Source: Flavobacteriaceae bacterium CG_4_10_14_3_um_filter_33_47 (GTDB lineage: Bacteria; Bacteroidota; Bacteroidia; Flavobacteriales; Flavobacteriaceae). Taken from it: a DNA stretch of 64,000 nt. Location of the stretch: assembly GCA_002784145.1 (NCBI GenBank), contig PFKE01000064.1:1-64000 (forward strand), written 5' to 3'. Shown piece after piece: positions 35,844 to 44,859 of this stretch (positions are counted from its first letter, which is position 1; each line of letters begins with the position of its first letter). The translations under genes were made by a program, and so were the position numbers. Under the pieces are notes generated by a model that saw nothing but the letters and a program-made list of their open reading frames with translations, ran no database searches and was not told the origin of the DNA.

Positions 35844-37742
35844 ATGAGTGATGCTTTAAAACATGAATGCGGCATAGCTGTTTTAAGACTTTTAAAACCA
35901 TTGGAGTTCTACAAAGAAAAATACGGAAGTGCTTTCTATGGTGTCAATAAAATGTATCTTATGATGGAAAAACAGCACAATAGAGGTCAAGATGGTGCTG
36001 GTTTTGCAAGTATTAAATTAGACACCAATCCTGGAGAACGCTATATAAGCAGAATTCGTTCCATAGCACAACAACCCATTCAAGACATTTTTGCTCAAAT
36101 AAATCAGCGAATCAATAAGGAGTTTTCTGAAAACCCTGAATATGTTGACAGTGTACACCTTCAAAAAAAGAATATCCCTTATATTGGCGAACTTTTCTTA
36201 GGCCATGTTAGATACGGTACGTTTGGAAAAAACAGTGTTGAAAGTGTTCACCCTTTTTTAAGACAAAATAATTGGCAACACAGAAACCTTATCCTAGCGG
36301 GTAATTTTAACATGACCAATGTTAAAGAATTATTTCAGAACCTGATCGATTTAGGACAGCATCCCAAAGAATATACGGATACTATTACCATTATGGAAAA
36401 AATTGGTCACTTCTTAGACGATTCTGTCAGTAAAATTTACAAAGACTTAAAAAATGAAGGATATAGCAAAAATGAATGCTCTCCTCTGATCGCCGATAGG
36501 TTAAATGTTGCTAAAATGCTAAAAAGAGCTGCCAAAAATTGGGATGGTGGCTATGCCATGGCAGGATTATTAGGCCATGGAGATTCTTTTGTTTTGCGCG
36601 ACCCAGCCGGCATTAGGCCTGCTTTTTATTACAAAGACGATGAAATTGTGGTGGTAGCCTCAGAACGACCTGTAATACAAACGGTTTTTAATGTAAAGTA
36701 TGAAGATGTTAAGGAATTAGAACCTGGGCATGCAATCATTACCAAGAAATCTGGAAAAACAGCCATTAAAAAAATATTAAATCCTCTAGAACGAAAAGCT
36801 TGTTCTTTTGAGCGAATTTATTTTTCAAGAGGAAGTGATGCCGATATTTATCAAGAACGTAAAATGCTTGGCAGATTATTGATGCCTAAAGTACTGGACG
36901 CTATTGAAAAAGACATTAAAAACACCGTGTTTTCTTTCATCCCTAATACAGCTGAAACCTGCTTTTTTGGCATGATAGAAACCGTTGAAGAGTTTCTTAA
37001 TAAAAAGAAAACAAAAGCTATTTTAAGTGGCACAAGAAATTTATCAGCAGAACGCGTTACAGAGATTTTATCAGAAATGCCTCGAATTGAAAAAATTGCC
37101 ATTAAAGATGTTAAATTAAGAACCTTTATTACTGAAGATAGTAGCCGAGATGACTTAGTAGCTCACGTATATGATGTAACTTATGGCGTCATTAAACCTA
37201 CAGATAATTTGGTGATTATTGATGATAGCATTGTTCGTGGCACTACGTTAAAGATGAGTATTATTAAAATGTTAGACCGATTAAAACCAAAAAAAATAAT
37301 CATTGTTTCATCGGCACCACAAATACGCTACCCAGATTGTTATGGCATTGATATGGCAAACCTAGAAAGTTTGATAGCTTTTAGGGCTGCCTTAGAGCTT
37401 CTTAAAGAATCCAATCAATATCATAAAGTAGAAGAGGTTTATAAAAAATGTGTTGAGCAAACAGATTTAGAAGATAAATATGTTCAAAACTTTGTTAGAG
37501 AAATTTATGACCCATTTACAGATGAGCAAATTTCAGATAAAATAGCAGAGTTACTTACCGGCGATAATGTTACGTCTGAAATAAAAATAATTTTTCAATC
37601 TGTAGAAAATTTACATCAAGCATGTCCAAAACATTTGGGTGATTGGTACTTTACAGGTTTTTACCCAACTGTTGGAGGAAATAGGGTTGTTAATCGTGCT
37701 TTTATTAACTTTTATGAAGGCAATAAAAAAAGAGCCTATTAA
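35844..37742 (+). CDS. PurF-like amidophosphoribosyltransferase, long Bacteroidota type
   Basis: 632 residues, clearly longer than the about 480 of ordinary PurF. The N-terminal class II glutaminase domain has Cys9 in HECGIAV, so an eight-residue leader would have to be removed to expose the catalytic cysteine. EKQHNRGQDGAGFAS and GHVRYGTFG are typical glutaminase-domain motifs. The C-terminal phosphoribosyltransferase domain has the PRPP loop VIIDDSIVRGTT at about 457-468. It would form phosphoribosylamine from PRPP and glutamine, the first step of purine synthesis, or a related reaction. Ordinary purF is not in this window, so whether the two coexist cannot be told here. Confidence 0.82.
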   Translation: MSDALKHECGIAVLRLLKPLEFYKEKYGSAFYGVNKMYLMMEKQHNRGQDGAGFASIKLDTNPGERYISRIRSIAQQPIQDIFAQINQRINKEFSENPEYVDSVHLQKKNIPYIGELFLGHVRYGTFGKNSVESVHPFLRQNNWQHRNLILAGNFNMTNVKELFQNLIDLGQHPKEYTDTITIMEKIGHFLDDSVSKIYKDLKNEGYSKNECSPLIADRLNVAKMLKRAAKNWDGGYAMAGLLGHGDSFVLRDPAGIRPAFYYKDDEIVVVASERPVIQTVFNVKYEDVKELEPGHAIITKKSGKTAIKKILNPLERKACSFERIYFSRGSDADIYQERKMLGRLLMPKVLDAIEKDIKNTVFSFIPNTAETCFFGMIETVEEFLNKKKTKAILSGTRNLSAERVTEILSEMPRIEKIAIKDVKLRTFITEDSSRDDLVAHVYDVTYGVIKPTDNLVIIDDSIVRGTTLKMSIIKMLDRLKPKKIIIVSSAPQIRYPDCYGIDMANLESLIAFRAALELLKESNQYHKVEEVYKKCVEQTDLEDKYVQNFVREIYDPFTDEQISDKIAELLTGDNVTSEIKIIFQSVENLHQACPKHLGDWYFTGFYPTVGGNRVVNRAFINFYEGNKKRAY

Positions 37743-37760
37743 TTTTAAAAAATGAAATTT

Positions 37761-37840
37761 GGGGCACTTTATCCGTAAAAATCACATTTAATCTAAAAAA
37801 AGTGCTGTTTATCTAAAAAATAAATTTTTTATCTAAAATA
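37761..37840. repeat. four 20-bp-phased TTTATCTAAAA repeats
   Basis: ATCTAAAA occurs at 37791, 37811 and 37831, exactly 20 bp apart, and a degenerate ATCCGTAAAA sits at 37771, again 20 bp earlier. Each is preceded by TTT or TTA. The phasing of about two helical turns suits repeated binding of one protein on one DNA face. The array ends 5 bp before the -7-like element of small-RNA unit 1. Confidence 0.75.
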
Positions 37841-37854
37841 CATATAAATTGGTA

Positions 37855-37929
37855 TCACCATAACATAAGTAGGTTAAGTTCATGGTAGATTTGGGGCAAA
37901 AAAAGGTGAACTTCTGTTCGCCTTTTTTT
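37855..37929 (+). ncRNA. putative small RNA, unit 1 of a tandem pair
   Basis: A 75-bp unit nearly identical to 38063-38137: the first 48 bases differ at one position. It contains ACCATAA and CATGGT, which can pair as a 5' stem, a GTAGATTTGGGGC single-stranded stretch, and a terminator hairpin GGTGAAC-TTCT-GTTCGCC ending in seven T. Relative to unit 2 one hairpin base changes A to G and keeps a wobble pair. TAAATTGG at 37845-37852 is a near match to TAnnTTTG at the same distance as in unit 2. No start codon or frame is shared between the units. It is probably a short structured transcript; the target is unknown. Confidence 0.6.
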
Positions 37930-38052
37930 ATGCCCTTCTTAATTTTTGAAGCCTTCCTTTTTGTTTCGTTTTTTAAAATCCTTTACTTTCCTCGCTTAAG
38001 CTAATATTTTAGTAGTTTGGCTAAAATATTTTTGCAGTTGTTGTTAGCTATA

Positions 38053-38060
38053 TACTTTTG
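38053..38060 (+). promoter_or_regulatory. -7 element of small-RNA unit 2
   Basis: TACTTTTG matches TAnnTTTG exactly and ends 2 bp before the conserved unit begins. A TTG at 38032-38034 is 18 bp upstream, an acceptable -33 distance. Confidence 0.65.
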
Positions 38061-38062
38061 GC

Positions 38063-38137
38063 TCACCATAACATAAGTAGGTTAAGTTTATGGTAGATTT
38101 GGGGCAAAAAGGTGAACTCTCGTTCACCTTTTTCATT
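38063..38137 (+). ncRNA. putative small RNA, unit 2 of a tandem pair
   Basis: The second copy, 208 bp after the first. Here the 5' stem is perfect (ACCATAA with TTATGGT, 7 pairs) and the terminator stem is perfect over 12 pairs (AAAAAGGTGAAC, loop TCTC, GTTCACCTTTTT). The exact -7 element immediately upstream and the terminator at the end define a transcript of roughly 70-75 nt. It ends before the minus-strand sodB terminator. It could correspond to a described flavobacterial RNA motif; I cannot check this here. Confidence 0.65.
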
Positions 38138-38160
38138 TTTAAAACTTTATGAATTTTATT

Positions 38161-38194
38161 CAAAAAAAAAGCAATCCAAATTAGAATTGCTTTT
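38161..38194 (-). terminator. intrinsic terminator of sodB
   Basis: AAAAGCAAT at 38167-38175 pairs with ATTGCTTTT at 38186-38194 (10-nt loop), and the minus strand continues into nine T. It lies 25 bp past the sodB stop. Confidence 0.8.
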
Positions 38195-38218
38195 CATTTT
38201 TAAAAATAAGTTTGATAT

Positions 38219-38827
38219 TTATTTTGCTTCAGCATAACGTCTTTCAACTTCATTCCAGTTAATGACATTAAAAAATGCATTGATATAATCCGGACGACGA
38301 TTCTGATAATTTAAATAATAGGCATGTTCCCAAACATCAAGTCCTAAAATGGGTGTTCCTCCACAAGAAACTCCTGGCATTAATGGGTTATCTTGGTTTG
38401 GTGTTGAACAAACTTCTACTTTTCCGCCTTTGTGAACACATAACCATGCCCAACCAGAACCAAAACGTGTGGCAGCAGCCTTGCTAAAGGTATCCTTGAA
38501 AGCATCTACAGAACCATAAGTTTCAATGATCGCGTCTTTTAATTCTCCAGATAAATATCCTTTTCCTTCAGGTTTCATAACATCCCAAAATAAGGAGTGA
38601 TTATAAAATCCGCCGCCATTATTTCTAACGGCAGCATTATTCATATCTAAATTTGTAAGAATATCTTCAATAGATTTACTTTCTAATTCGGTTCCCGCAA
38701 TAGCAGTATTTAAATTGTTTGTATAACCTTGGTGATGTTTAGTATGATGTATTTCCATGGTGCGTGCATCAATATGAGGCTCTAAAGCGTCATATGCGTA
38801 TCCTAACTTAGGTAATTCAAAAGCCAT
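38219..38827 (-). CDS. sodB: superoxide dismutase (Fe/Mn type)
   Basis: 202 residues. Metal ligands are His27 (in [11 protein letters not shown]), His77 (FYNHSLFW), Asp164 and His168 in the signature DVWEHAYY (164-171). The enzyme turns superoxide into oxygen and hydrogen peroxide in the cytoplasm. Whether iron or manganese is used cannot be decided from these residues alone; the gene symbol is chosen by convention. It is a single gene with its own promoter-like element and terminator. Confidence 0.93.
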   Translation of the reverse strand: MAFELPKLGYAYDALEPHIDARTMEIHHTKHHQGYTNNLNTAIAGTELESKSIEDILTNLDMNNAAVRNNGGGFYNHSLFWDVMKPEGKGYLSGELKDAIIETYGSVDAFKDTFSKAAATRFGSGWAWLCVHKGGKVEVCSTPNQDNPLMPGVSCGGTPILGLDVWEHAYYLNYQNRRPDYINAFFNVINWNEVERRYAEAK

Positions 38828-38865
38828 AATTATTATGTTTTAATTAATTAATATTTAATTTCATT

Positions 38866-38873
38866 CAAATTTA
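38866..38873 (-). promoter_or_regulatory. -7 element of superoxide dismutase gene
   Basis: On the minus strand TAAATTTG fits TAnnTTTG exactly, 39 bp before the ATG. A TTG lies 14 bp further upstream, slightly short for a -33 box. Confidence 0.55.
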
Positions 38874-38937
38874 CGGATAAATGACCTCAATTAAAAATAA
38901 TTAATTGTTATGAACTCATCGATAGTTTTTATCTTGT

Positions 38938-41900
38938 ATGCAAATTACACGTTTTATGCAGCATAGTCCAGCTTTCTCTATTTATAATGCCTCTGCCGGC
39001 AGCGGAAAAACATACACGCTTGTAAAAGAATACCTTAAAATACTCCTTAGCTCAAAACAAAAAGAGCCTTTTAAAAATATTTTAGCCATTACATTTACCA
39101 ACAAAGCCGTTGCTGAAATGAAAGCGCGTATTATTGATACATTAAAAGAGTTTTCCTCAAAATCTATTTTAGAGAACTCTAACAGTATGTTTGATGCGCT
39201 TTGTGATGAATTAAAAATGGATGCGATTTCACTTCATTTAAAATCACACAAACTTTTAGGTAGCATTATTCATAATTATGCGGCTTTTGATATTTCAACC
39301 ATAGACGGTTTTACCCATAAAATAATAAGAACTTTTGCACACGACTTAAAACTGCCTTTTAATTTTGAAGTTGAATTAGACCAAGACAGTCTTTTAAATG
39401 AAGCTGTTGATAGCTTAATTTCTAAAGCCGGCATTGACAAAAACTTAACTAAGGTGTTGGTGGATTTTGCTATTGAAAAGGCTGATGATGATAAAAGTTG
39501 GGATGTGTCTTTTGATTTTAATAAGATTGCAAAGTTACTGGTTAATGAAAATGACATTCCATTTATTGAGATCTTAAAGGATAAGACTATTGAAGATTTT
39601 AATGCCCTTAAGGTTCTTTTAAAAAAACAGATTCAACATACAGAAACAAACATTATTGATACCGCCCAATCTACGTTAACTCTAATTGAAGCATGTGGAT
39701 TAGAATTTAAAGATTTTTCAAGAAGTACACTTCCTAATCATTTTAAAAAAGCTTCTGAATTAGATTTAGATAGACTCTATGATAATAAGCTTGAAGAAAA
39801 TATTATAGAGCGTACCGGTATTTACACAAAAACTTTAAATGCAGATTTAGCAAATACCATTGATTCTATTTTACCAGACATAGAAACGTTTTATAAAACC
39901 ATGAAGTCTTTAGTGTATCATCTTAAATTTTTAAAAGCATTTTATAAAAACATCACGCCTCTGTCTGTTTTAAGCGCTATTAATAACGAACTAAAATCTA
40001 TTAAAGAGGAGCAAAATAAAATGCTAATTTCTGAATTTAATACCATTATTAGCAACGAAATTAAAAATCAACCAACGCCTTTTATTTATGAGCGCATTGG
40101 AGAAAAATTTAAACATTATTTTATTGATGAATTTCAAGATACGTCTGTATTGCAATGGGAGAATTTAATTCCTTTAATTGACAACTCACTTTCATCAGAG
40201 CACGGAACCGTTATGCTAGTTGGCGATGCAAAACAAGCCATTTACCGTTGGCGAGGCGGAAAAGCAGAACAATTCATAAATTTGTTTAACGAGAAAGAAA
40301 ATCCGTTTCAAATCAAGCCAAACGTTGATAATCTTCCAACCAACTACCGCAGTTACAAAGAGATTGTAAATTTTAATAATCTTTTTTTTAAGTTTATTGC
40401 CTCAACCGTGTTTAATAACAAAGACTATGAAAAGCTTTACAATAAGGCTTCGCAAAATAACCATGCAGAAAACGATGGCTATGTCAATATGTCCTTTTTA
40501 GAAATTACCAGAGACGATGATAAGGACAATCTTTATGCCTTAAAAGTGTTTGAAACCATTAAAACTTGCCTTAGTAATAACTTTAAACTTGAAGATATTT
40601 GTATTCTGGTAAGAAAGAAAAAAGAAGGCGTTGCTATTGCCAACTATTTAAGCCAAAATAACATTCCTATCATATCTTCAGAAACTTTACTGCTCAATAA
40701 TTCTGAAGAAGTTCAATTTATAAACAACCTGTTAAGGCTTTTAATTCAACCTAAAAACAACGAAATAAAAGCAAGCGTATTAAGTTATTTAGCGGACTTG
40801 TTTCAAGTAAAAGATAAACATAATTTTTTTATCAATCATATTCATTTACCTGTAAATCAATTATTTAAAAGCTTTGCTGTTTTTGAAGTGTTTATTGAAT
40901 CTTATTCATTATTACAACATTCGCTTTATGATTTAATAGAAACCATCATTAGGCAATTTCATTTAGTAAAAACGTCTGACGCCTACATTCAGTTTTATTT
41001 AGACATTGTTTTAGATTTTACTCAAAAAAAAGGTTCTGATATTTCTGGTTTTTTAGACTATTTTGAAAAGAAAAAAGAATCCTTGAGCATTGTGTCTCCT
41101 CAAGGACAAAATGCAGTTCAAATCATGACCATTCACAAATCTAAAGGGCTTGAGTTTCCGGTAGTTATTTTTCCATATGCCGATTTAGATATTTATTCAG
41201 AATTAGAGCCTAAAGAATGGTTTTCTTTAAATCATGAAACTTATAACGGGTTTTCCCATACCCTTTTAAACTATACTAAAGATTTTGAATACTTTGGAGA
41301 TGAAGGGTTGCGTATTTTTAATCAGCATCAATCAGAACAAGAATTAGACAACATCAATCTGCTTTATGTAACCTTAACAAGAGCTATTGAGCAATTGTAC
41401 ATTATTTCAAAAAAGGAAATGTCTGCCAAAGGAGAGATTAGTGAGAAAAAATATTCGGGTTTGTTTATTAATTACTTGAAAAGCATTGGGTTGTGGAATG
41501 ATATTGATGTGACTTACAGTTTTGGAACACAAGAAAAATCTCCCAAAGAACCAAAGACTCAAAAATTTATTTTGGAAGAGCAAGCGTTTCATTCTACCGC
41601 AAAAGAAGAGCATGCCATTAATATTGTAACAAGTTCAGGCTATTTATGGGATTCATATACAGAAGACGCTATTGAAAAGGGCAATCTTATTCATACCATC
41701 ATGTCTAAGATTAAAACTAAACATGATATTGATTCTGTTTTAAATGAGTTTTTGGAGTCTTCAATCATTGATGAAGAACAAAGGGTAAAACTAAAAAAAA
41801 TAATCTTGGAAATTGTAGAACATTCAAGGCTTATAGAGTGTTTTAATCCAGAACATATCATATACAATGAAAGAGATATTATTACAAAAGATGGTCAAAT

Positions 41901-42093
41901 TTTAAGACCAGATAGAGTTGTTATAAATTCAAAAAACGACGTCATTATTTTAGATTATAAAACAGGCCAAGAAGATAAAAGTCATTTGCAACAATTAATA
42001 GGCTACCAAGATGTTTTAGAGTCCATGAACTTAAAAGTCATCAAAAAAATTCTTGTCTATATAAATGATACTATTACAATAAAAGAAATTTAA
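38938..42093 (+). CDS. AddA/RecB-like UvrD-type helicase-nuclease
   Basis: 1051 residues. SF1 helicase motifs: Walker A ASAGSGKT (18-25), [14 protein letters not shown] (motif Ia), FIDEFQDTS (about 396-404), [14 protein letters not shown], and [16 protein letters not shown] (about 730). At the C-terminus is a PD-(D/E)XK nuclease core RPDRVVI then VIILDYKTG (about 990-1010). This is the layout of AddA or RecB, which processes double-strand DNA ends for RecA. The AddB-like partner is at 44860, separated by kbl and an OmpA-type gene. An in-frame ATG at residue 7 is an alternative start. Confidence 0.88.
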   Translation: MQITRFMQHSPAFSIYNASAGSGKTYTLVKEYLKILLSSKQKEPFKNILAITFTNKAVAEMKARIIDTLKEFSSKSILENSNSMFDALCDELKMDAISLHLKSHKLLGSIIHNYAAFDISTIDGFTHKIIRTFAHDLKLPFNFEVELDQDSLLNEAVDSLISKAGIDKNLTKVLVDFAIEKADDDKSWDVSFDFNKIAKLLVNENDIPFIEILKDKTIEDFNALKVLLKKQIQHTETNIIDTAQSTLTLIEACGLEFKDFSRSTLPNHFKKASELDLDRLYDNKLEENIIERTGIYTKTLNADLANTIDSILPDIETFYKTMKSLVYHLKFLKAFYKNITPLSVLSAINNELKSIKEEQNKMLISEFNTIISNEIKNQPTPFIYERIGEKFKHYFIDEFQDTSVLQWENLIPLIDNSLSSEHGTVMLVGDAKQAIYRWRGGKAEQFINLFNEKENPFQIKPNVDNLPTNYRSYKEIVNFNNLFFKFIASTVFNNKDYEKLYNKASQNNHAENDGYVNMSFLEITRDDDKDNLYALKVFETIKTCLSNNFKLEDICILVRKKKEGVAIANYLSQNNIPIISSETLLLNNSEEVQFINNLLRLLIQPKNNEIKASVLSYLADLFQVKDKHNFFINHIHLPVNQLFKSFAVFEVFIESYSLLQHSLYDLIETIIRQFHLVKTSDAYIQFYLDIVLDFTQKKGSDISGFLDYFEKKKESLSIVSPQGQNAVQIMTIHKSKGLEFPVVIFPYADLDIYSELEPKEWFSLNHETYNGFSHTLLNYTKDFEYFGDEGLRIFNQHQSEQELDNINLLYVTLTRAIEQLYIISKKEMSAKGEISEKKYSGLFINYLKSIGLWNDIDVTYSFGTQEKSPKEPKTQKFILEEQAFHSTAKEEHAINIVTSSGYLWDSYTEDAIEKGNLIHTIMSKIKTKHDIDSVLNEFLESSIIDEEQRVKLKKIILEIVEHSRLIECFNPEHIIYNERDIITKDGQILRPDRVVINSKNDVIILDYKTGQEDKSHLQQLIGYQDVLESMNLKVIKKILVYINDTITIKEI

Positions 42094-42098
42094 CTTTG
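42091..42098 (+). promoter_or_regulatory. -7 element of kbl
   Basis: TAACTTTG matches TAnnTTTG and overlaps the stop codon of the helicase-nuclease gene, 11 bp before the kbl ATG. The very short leader is a weakness. Confidence 0.4.
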
Positions 42099-42109
42099 TA
42101 AAAAAAACC

Positions 42110-43303
42110 ATGTACGGAAAACTGCAACAACATCTTCAGAAAGAACTAAAGACTATTGAACAAGAAGGCCTTTTTAAAAAAGAACGCATTATCACCTCGG
42201 CTCAAGGCGCTGAAATTACTTTAAACACCGGAGAAACCGTTTTAAATTTTTGTGCGAACAACTATTTAGGATTATCTTCTAACCCAGAGGTCATACAAGC
42301 CGCAAAAGATACTATGGATACGCATGGTTTTGGAATGTCATCCGTAAGATTTATTTGTGGTACACAAGATATTCACAAAGAGCTGGAGCAAAAGATTGCC
42401 AGTTTTTACCAAACAGAAGACACCATACTGTACGCCGCTGCTTTTGATGCAAATGGCGGTGTTTTTGAACCCTTGTTTGATGCCGAAGATGCTATAATAT
42501 CAGATTCTTTAAATCATGCTTCTATAATTGATGGGGTAAGATTATGTAAAGCTGCAAGATACCGCTATGAAAACAGCAATATGGCTGATTTAGAAAAACA
42601 ACTAATTTCTGCCAATAAAAATGGCGCGCGTTTCAAAATTATTGTAACCGATGGCGTTTTCTCTATGGATGGGTTGGTTGCACCACTTGACAAGATTTGT
42701 GATTTAGCAGACAAGTACGAAGCATTAGTGATGATAGATGAGTGCCATGCTGCAGGATTTATAGGAAAAACAGGCAGAGGAACTCTTGAAGAAAAAGGGG
42801 TTATGAACAGAATAGATATCATTACTGGAACATTAGGTAAAGCCTTAGGAGGCGCTATGGGTGGTTATACCACCGGGAAAAAAGAAATTATTGACATATT
42901 GCGTCAACGTTCCAGACCTTATCTGTTTTCGAATTCCCTAGCACCGGCCATAGTTGGAGCATCCATTAAAATTTTTGATATGCTAAGTAAGGATACAAGG
43001 TTAAGAGATACCTTAGAGTGGAATACCAATTATTTCAAAAAAGGAATAAAAGAAGCCGGTTTTGATATTATTGATGGCGATTCTGCCATTGTTCCAGTAA
43101 TGCTATACGATGCTAAATTGTCACAAACCATGGCAAACATGCTTTTAAACGAAGGCATTTATGCGATAGGCTTCTTTTTTCCAGTAGTACCAAAAGGAAA
43201 GGCAAGAATTAGAGTACAATTATCGTCGTCTCACACAAAAACACATTTAGACAAGGCCATCCTTGCATTTACTAAGGTTGGAAAAGCTTTAAAAATCATA
43301 TAA
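42110..43303 (+). CDS. kbl: glycine C-acetyltransferase (2-amino-3-ketobutyrate CoA ligase)
   Basis: 397 residues; a PLP enzyme that splits 2-amino-3-ketobutyrate with CoA to glycine and acetyl-CoA in threonine breakdown. The PLP lysine is Lys244 in [36 protein letters not shown] and [10 protein letters not shown] are family motifs, and the length is exactly typical. The threonine dehydrogenase partner is not adjacent. Confidence 0.94.
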   Translation: MYGKLQQHLQKELKTIEQEGLFKKERIITSAQGAEITLNTGETVLNFCANNYLGLSSNPEVIQAAKDTMDTHGFGMSSVRFICGTQDIHKELEQKIASFYQTEDTILYAAAFDANGGVFEPLFDAEDAIISDSLNHASIIDGVRLCKAARYRYENSNMADLEKQLISANKNGARFKIIVTDGVFSMDGLVAPLDKICDLADKYEALVMIDECHAAGFIGKTGRGTLEEKGVMNRIDIITGTLGKALGGAMGGYTTGKKEIIDILRQRSRPYLFSNSLAPAIVGASIKIFDMLSKDTRLRDTLEWNTNYFKKGIKEAGFDIIDGDSAIVPVMLYDAKLSQTMANMLLNEGIYAIGFFFPVVPKGKARIRVQLSSSHTKTHLDKAILAFTKVGKALKII

Positions 43304-43350
43304 AATCTCTTTGAACTATTGACGATTATTAGGTTAAATCAATTTTTTTA

Positions 43351-43358
43351 TATATTTG
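43351..43358 (+). promoter_or_regulatory. -7 element of the OmpA-type gene
   Basis: TATATTTG matches TAnnTTTG exactly, leaving about a 70-nt leader before the ATG at 43427. A strongly expressed outer membrane protein fits a perfect element. Confidence 0.55.
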
Positions 43359-43426
43359 TCTTTGTTAATAACATTTAACAACTTACTTTTGTTTACAATT
43401 AACACTTAAAAATTAAACTTTTGAAT

Positions 43427-44788
43427 ATGAAAAATCTTAGCAGATTAATGTTCGCTATGTTGCTTGTACTTGGTTATAGCAACGCTAATGCGCAAGACAA
43501 AAACAACCCTTGGCAAATTACCATTGGGGCCAATGCAGTTGATGCTTTTCCTTCTGGAGATGGAGCTCCTTTTAGTGAAGGTATTTTTGATGAATATTTT
43601 AACGTGGGCGACCACTGGAATATTTTACCATCATTATCAACAATTTCCGTGTCGAAATACTTAAGTGACGGGTTCTCTTTTGGGGTAGCTGGATCAATTA
43701 ACAAAATTAAAGACTGGGGAGATGCTTCAGTAGACGATTTATCATACTATGGTGTAGATGGAACCATTAAATATAGTTTTAGTGAAATTCTTAACTCTAA
43801 CATTATTGAGCCTTATTTAGGTGTTGGTGGAGGTTACACTTGGGTTGATGAAATTGGAGCAGGAACACTAAACGGAACTTTAGGTTTCAATCTTTGGTTT
43901 ACTGAAAATATTGGTTTTACCATTCAATCTTCTTACAAACACTCTTTTGAAGATTATTTACAAACACATTTCCAACATACTGCTGGTATATCTATCAAAT
44001 TTGGTGGAACTGATACTGATGGTGATGGTATATATGACAAAGATGATGCTTGTCCAGATGTTGCTGGTTTAGAAGCATTCAACGGATGTCCAGACACAGA
44101 TGGTGACGGTATTGAAGATGCCAAAGATGATTGTCCTAATGAAGCTGGTTTAGCTGAGTTTAATGGATGTCCTGATACTGATGGCGATGGCGTTGCTGAT
44201 AAAAATGACAACTGCCCTACAGTTGCTGGTTTGAAAGCTTTAGCTGGTTGCCCAGATGCTGACGGTGATGGTGTAACAGATGCTGATGATGCTTGTCCAA
44301 GTGTTGCTGGTCCTGCTGCTAACAAAGGTTGTCCTTGGCCTGATACTGATGGTGACGGAGTTTTAGATAAAGACGATAAATGTCCAGATGTAAAAGGTAC
44401 AGTTGCTAATAACGGTTGTCCAGAAGTTTCTGAAGAAGTTCAAAAAACTTTAAATGCTTATGCTAAAACGATCTTATTTGATACTGGTAAATCAAGCATT
44501 AAATCTCAATCTGAAGCTGTATTGGGTGATATCATTAAAATACTTAATGAGTATCCAAATGCTAAATTTACTGTAGAAGGTCATACTGATAGTGTTGGTA
44601 GCGATAAATTAAACCAAACATTATCTGAAGCAAGAGCGTTATCAGTTAAAGAATACTTAACTAAAAACGGTGTTGATGAATTCAGACTTTCAGCTATGGG
44701 TTATGGTGAATCTAAACCAATCGATACTAACAATACTAGTAAAGGTAAAGCTAACAACAGACGTGTTGAAATTAACTTAGCTAAATAA
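43427..44788 (+). CDS. OmpA family outer membrane protein with thrombospondin type 3 repeats
   Basis: About 453 residues from the ATG at 43427 (an in-frame TTG lies two codons earlier). Order: signal peptide (to about SNANAQ), an N-terminal beta-barrel-like domain (about 25-190), then five calcium-binding type 3 repeats of the form DTDGDGI-D-DDACP-VAG (about 193-325). The C-terminal OmpA peptidoglycan-binding domain follows ([41 protein letters not shown]; about 340-450). It should link the outer membrane to peptidoglycan. The repeats are near-identical at the DNA level, giving a spurious opposite-strand open frame at 43954-44325. Confidence 0.93.
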   Translation: MKNLSRLMFAMLLVLGYSNANAQDKNNPWQITIGANAVDAFPSGDGAPFSEGIFDEYFNVGDHWNILPSLSTISVSKYLSDGFSFGVAGSINKIKDWGDASVDDLSYYGVDGTIKYSFSEILNSNIIEPYLGVGGGYTWVDEIGAGTLNGTLGFNLWFTENIGFTIQSSYKHSFEDYLQTHFQHTAGISIKFGGTDTDGDGIYDKDDACPDVAGLEAFNGCPDTDGDGIEDAKDDCPNEAGLAEFNGCPDTDGDGVADKNDNCPTVAGLKALAGCPDADGDGVTDADDACPSVAGPAANKGCPWPDTDGDGVLDKDDKCPDVKGTVANNGCPEVSEEVQKTLNAYAKTILFDTGKSSIKSQSEAVLGDIIKILNEYPNAKFTVEGHTDSVGSDKLNQTLSEARALSVKEYLTKNGVDEFRLSAMGYGESKPIDTNNTSKGKANNRRVEINLAK

Positions 44789-44820
44789 TTTTATAAAAAC
44801 TAAATAATAATAAGTTTAAA

Positions 44821-44855
44821 AACGCTTCGGATATCCGAAGCGTTTTTTATTTTTA
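44821..44855 (+). terminator. intrinsic terminator of the OmpA-type gene
   Basis: A perfect 10-bp stem, AACGCTTCGG at 44821-44830 against CCGAAGCGTT at 44835-44844, with an ATAT loop, is followed by TTTTTATTTTT. It sits 32 bp after the stop and 5 bp before the AddB-like ATG. Confidence 0.92.
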
Positions 44856-44859
44856 TACA

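Larger units (their letters stand above)
37743..38218. other. 476-bp intergenic region with phased repeats and two small-RNA-like units
   Basis: No coding sequence is visible. In order it holds four 20-bp-phased repeats (37761-37840), unit 1 (37855-37929), a 10-bp inverted repeat AATATTTTAG at 38003-38012 against CTAAAATATT at 38021-38030, a -7 element (38053-38060), unit 2 (38063-38137) and the sodB terminator (38161-38194). Confidence 0.8.

Noticed and set aside
37749-37770. Possible third copy of the small-RNA unit (ATTTGGGGCA at 37757-37766)
   Set aside because: Only about ten bases match the inner part of the units; neither the 5' stem nor a terminator hairpin is present, so it may be chance or a remnant.
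38001-38031. Reading the 10-bp dyad as the main terminator of the PurF-like gene
   Set aside because: It lies about 260 bp past the stop and beyond the terminator of small-RNA unit 1, so it is not the first barrier.
43954-44325. 123-codon open frame opposite the OmpA-type gene
   Set aside because: It is repetitive because it mirrors the calcium-binding type 3 repeats and has no independent signal.
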